Part shown: positions 60,341 to 64,000 of the stretch, piece after piece
Layout: every line of letters begins with the position of its first letter
Position numbering within the stretch: the stretch's first letter is position 1
Assembly (NCBI GenBank): GCA_947846985.1
Contig: CANTUZ010000002.1
Coordinates: forward strand, 12,197,587-12,261,586
Direction of reading: 5' to 3'
DNA: 64,000 nt
Source: Fratercula arctica
Taxonomy: Eukaryota > Chordata > Aves > Charadriiformes > Alcidae
Notes under the pieces: model-generated
Databases searched by the model: none
Seen by the model: the letters and a program-made list of their open reading frames with translations, nothing else
Told to the model about the DNA's origin: nothing
Program-made: the position numbers and the translations under genes

Positions 60341-63207
60341 AAGTCCAGCAGTTTTTATCTTCTTTGCAAGGCCACACAAACACCCAGAATACTTAACAAA
60401 AGAAATCTTGTTATACTTAACTATGTTTCCATTAATGACCGACATAGTTTATGCAAGACAACGGTGACTTAACTACATGTCACCTCTTAGTATGGGCTAC
60501 ACAAAATTAAACTACAATCAGCATCTTTTCCGCCACTCGCCCAGTCCCAGTTCCTAGCAGAAACTCCTCACAAGTGCTCTCTCAAGGAAGGAAGTGGGGA
60601 ACAGCCAGTGTCTGGGCTCTGAAGCAGTTGAAAAATCATCTGGCGGGGAGGACCTGCTTTGGGATACAGCATCTAGATGTCCAGTGTGGCAGAGGGAGAA
60701 AGGTAGGGGGATAATACAAACTCAGGATGTCTCTGTATCTTCCCCCTCCCCACCCAGGGCAGAGCCACAGCATGACAGAGTTGCGTTCAAACTAAATTTA
60801 TGGGATCAAACTTCTTCAGACTGAGAATATCTTACAGATTCCTCAAGTCCATTAAACGTATATCTGCTTTTAGCATATTGGAACATGATGTGACCGTATA
60901 TATACTGCATTTTGGCGTGCATCCCAGGTACGGTACTGCGTATGATGTCAAAATCAGACCAGCTCCAGTTTCTCCTTCTGACACTCTGATGCGATTGAGC
61001 ATCCGTGCAAGCAGGTCCCGTATTTCTTTCTATCAAATGTTTTAGGCGGCTTCCCCAGCCATGAGGATGATGAAAACACGAAATCCTGTGGGCAGCAGAT
61101 TTCTTGTTTTCCCTGCCTGGCCTGCCTGGGTCCCCAGTCTCTCCCATTCACGGAGGGCGCAAGGCAAGCTGGAGCCCCCAGCTCTGCCCACCCCCAGGCC
61201 TCCAGCCACATCTGCAGCTGGCCACTCCGGCAGGGAGCTTCAGATTCCCTGGAGACTATGGAGGCAACCCCTCCTGGCCTTCATCCATCTTCTCTACCAC
61301 CTCCAACCCTTGGGCCTTCTGCCTCCCTTTCCTTTGCTCTGGCTCTAAATCTCACTCCAAATTCCTTCTATTTAAGGGAAAATATTTCAAAAAAGCATCA
61401 CAAGTGCAACTTCTCTTCAGAGTCCACACCTTCATACTCCATGGAGATGTGAGCGTACACTTGGGTGGGTGGACACACTGCATGACTTCAGCATCATTGC
61501 CCTCTCTTTTCCTCTTCTCTCAACTGCGGGTTCTCATTACCTAAATTTGGTTTGCACCCCCTTCAGTCTGGACAGCATGTCTTGTCACGTCTGGGAGACA
61601 AACTTATATTTGTCCCACTTTCCATTTTCACATACCTTTCTTCCTCTTTGCATACTTTTCATGTACATGTCACTGCCAACAGCTTGATTAACTCCATTTG
61701 TGGCCACGTTTTTTTTGCGAGGGATAAGGTCAAACACCACAGTGAAAGTAAAGGAGTATCTACAGCAAAAAAGTACTTTATGAGATTAACATTATTGGAT
61801 TTGTACTTGAAGAATTTCAGTCAGTACCATAGTACGTTGGCTTCCTTTGCAAAATAAAATGTACTTTCACCCAACAGCCAGAACCTAGGCCTCCACCTCA
61901 ACTCAAACTCAACTTGTTCCTCTCCATCTTATATGAAGAACAGTGCTACCTGCACAGAGTATCCCTCCAGTTGCACTGGGACATACACACAGCACTAAGG
62001 GGTTTTAATAGGATTACTATGGTGCTCCTGAGGTTTAAAGAGAATAGAGTCACATATTAATAGCTGCGGACCCAAGTCTACTTGCAGACAAATAGAAAAA
62101 TATCAAAATTCATAAGTAGCAATTCTATAAAGAATAAAACTTCTTAATAAACAGAAGACCTGGGTTTTACAAATTACGTACACATATACGCATTTTTAGC
62201 TCCCCTATATTCACTTTTTATGTATGTGCAAATATCTGCAGATTCCTAACTTTGAAAATCAGTCTCAGTCTTTGAAAATCTCACAGATCAGTATATGGAA
62301 ATTTTCCATATTTTAATAATAAAATGGGAACGCAGAATTTCTAGTAACTTCTACCATTTGTAAGTAAATATAGTAAGAACAGTAAGTGCCTGTTGAAGCA
62401 AAAAACTCTGGATACCCTAACTCAGAAGCCTACACTTGGACCACCCATTATTTAATAACATGCCTTTGGCATGCACTATTGATTCTTGTTAAGAATACTT
62501 TCTTTAAAATAGAAAAGGATTAACAAAAAGTTAAATCTTCAGTGCTTGTCACGTGAAGATCACCAAGGAAACTGTAATTATTTCAGTCAAAGAGAACGGA
62601 GCTTAGATTTAAGGATGAAGCATGCACAGGATTCTTTGGGAGCTTTGTTTTGTTTGCACTGAAATGCAGCACGTCCAAACCCATCTCCCCAACTTCTAAA
62701 ATGTATTTATTAAATACTCAACATACTTGTGCTCTTAATACATATAAAGATGACCCACATGTGCAGGTAGGAATGAAAACTATTTATGACAGTCTTCCCA
62801 AACACAGCTTCTTTGTCCCTAAATCATGTGTTTGGGGCACCACTTGTGTACTCCTACCGGGAAACTGCACCCCAGCAGCATGGACTGGTGCTCCAGCTCC
62901 ATCTGATTGTTCAGATGGAAGAGCAGCCACATGGGTCTAATTTATAGCCTCATCCATGTTTTTCTATATTCCTCTGCATTCAAACATGTTGTCTTTAAAA
63001 ATACAACATATTTGCTCATTTTTTTTCCTTTTCTTTCAAATAAAGCACTTTGCAAATGGATTATGAATCTAAAAGCTCTTCATGCCTACCCAACTTTAAT
63101 TTTCCTGTAAATTCTTTGCTGTTAGGTTGACATTCTAAATGTATTTTTAAAGAAATTTCACTATTTCAACATTTGATGTTTAAAGTTTACACGCTGCACT
63201 TTATATT

Positions 63208-63231
63208 AAAAAAAAAAAAAAAAGAAAAAAA
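63208..63231. repeat. Poly-A run, interrupted
   Basis: Sixteen A, one G, seven A. Simple repeat with no associated retrogene visible. Confidence 0.88.
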
Positions 63232-64000
63232 TAACAGAAGTCTGTCCTTGAACCTTCCAGCTAAATCCTGAAGCAACACACCCAGGGAGTGACTTTCTTG
63301 AAGCATGAAGTGCAATTTGGGTAATTACAGGCATGTCCAAGTGTCCAGAGGTATCTATTTCTGACTGTTAACATTCCAGAGAGCTTTTGCTCTATTATAA
63401 ACTTGAGCTCTGCCACACAGTTACCAAGTTACCATAGTAAGCAAGAACTATTTGGTATCATAAACTGCAATGGCATTTTCTTTTTGCTAGGACTGGGAAA
63501 TGGCTCCAGCAAGCCCTGATCTGCAGTCCATTAAGATTCAACCATTCACGTTACCCTAAATTAGTTTTTGAGTAGGCTATTAACAAGAAACATAGATACC
63601 TGCCCTTGGACTATCTCCATGGTCCAAATTACCTAAACGGCAAACAGCTGCAACCCTTTCACCCATACATTAACACAATAATCTGTATTTAAAAACACAC
63701 ACCCTGTTCCTAACAGGAGGAGTACAACCTGATGGCAGAAGTAACGTAAAGAATAATGGAAGGAAAGTGCAGAAGGGGAGTCAAAGTGACCAGAAGAAAT
63801 AAAACATAAGCAGATAAAGGTAATCATGGGCAATAATTTTTAAGTGGACTGAAAGAAAACACATTACTTGTTTTTTTCCTAAACTCTCCTTGGCCAAAAT
63901 TCCTAGCTCAGTACTTGGAATTCACATACACTGCATAAAATATTCATGCGATCATCATTCTAGCAGATAGCGTTAAATGTGTCCACGTGGGTGTTGATCT

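Larger units (their letters stand above)
56116..64000. other. Non-coding, mostly AT-rich DNA
   Basis: No recognisable gene. GC-richer islands at about 58010-58160, 59860-60085 and 61080-61330 carry overlapping short frames on both strands (up to 146 codons) that match no family. AT-rich tracts occur at 57195-57260 and 58509-58541, the latter with a 10-bp inverted repeat (TATTACATAT at 58514 with ATATGTAATA at 58531). Homopolymers are listed separately. Confidence 0.55.

Noticed and set aside
61104..61544. 146-codon plus frame
   Set aside because: Pro/Ser-rich by composition, overlapped by other open frames in the same GC-rich patch, with no family resemblance.
1..64000. tRNA, snRNA, rRNA genes, CRISPR arrays or an endogenous retrovirus
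   Set aside because: I looked for box B-like GTTCGAATC, U6/5S starts, regularly spaced direct repeats and paired LTRs, and saw none that held up by eye.

Overview
This window reads as nuclear DNA from a bird. The clearest evidence is five 5'-truncated copies of the CR1 (chicken repeat 1) LINE. They carry the CR1 3' end (the octamer-like ATTCTATG tail and the preceding GGTTGGAACTAGATGATC-type block), and two still encode recognisable C-terminal ORF2 protein. Two very decayed CORE-SINE/MIR-type relics fit an amniote genome. CR1 is the only abundant family, and the five copies cover about 1.8 kb (roughly 3%). This low repeat load is typical of birds. The CR1 types look more like those of non-galliform birds than chicken-specific ones, but that is an inference.

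I find no convincing cellular protein-coding gene, tRNA, rRNA, CRISPR array or bacterial/organellar feature. Most of the 64 kb is AT-rich, single-copy-looking DNA, either a gene desert or a very long intron. Open reading frames are short and unconserved-looking. The few long ones (139-229 codons) lie in GC-richer patches or in repeats and match no family I recognise.

Layout: 1-6.5 kb non-coding; 6.5-7.5 kb two CR1 copies in opposite orientation; 8.46-8.90 kb a large, old inverted repeat (the strongest unexplained structure); 12.2-13.1 kb a CR1 3' tail and a CORE-SINE relic; 14.9-15.5 kb a GC-richer, pyrimidine-rich patch with a second inverted repeat; 18.2-18.4 kb a compact CpG cluster abutting AT-rich DNA; 29.6 kb an AT palindrome; 31.4 kb a second MIR-like relic; 36.66-36.80 kb a second CpG cluster; 42.3 kb a 31-bp tandem duplication; 44.5 and 49.2-49.9 kb CR1 copies on the minus strand; 56.0 kb a third CpG cluster; and homopolymers at 55.2, 58.6, 60.3 and 63.2 kb.

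The interesting content is therefore structural and possibly regulatory: the palindromic element at 8.46-8.90 kb, three isolated CpG clusters, and several AT-rich stretches with dense homeodomain-, SOX-, FOX- or POU-like words that could be conserved enhancers. No genes can be shown to work together here. Claims about conservation, expression or splicing need alignments or RNA data that I do not have.
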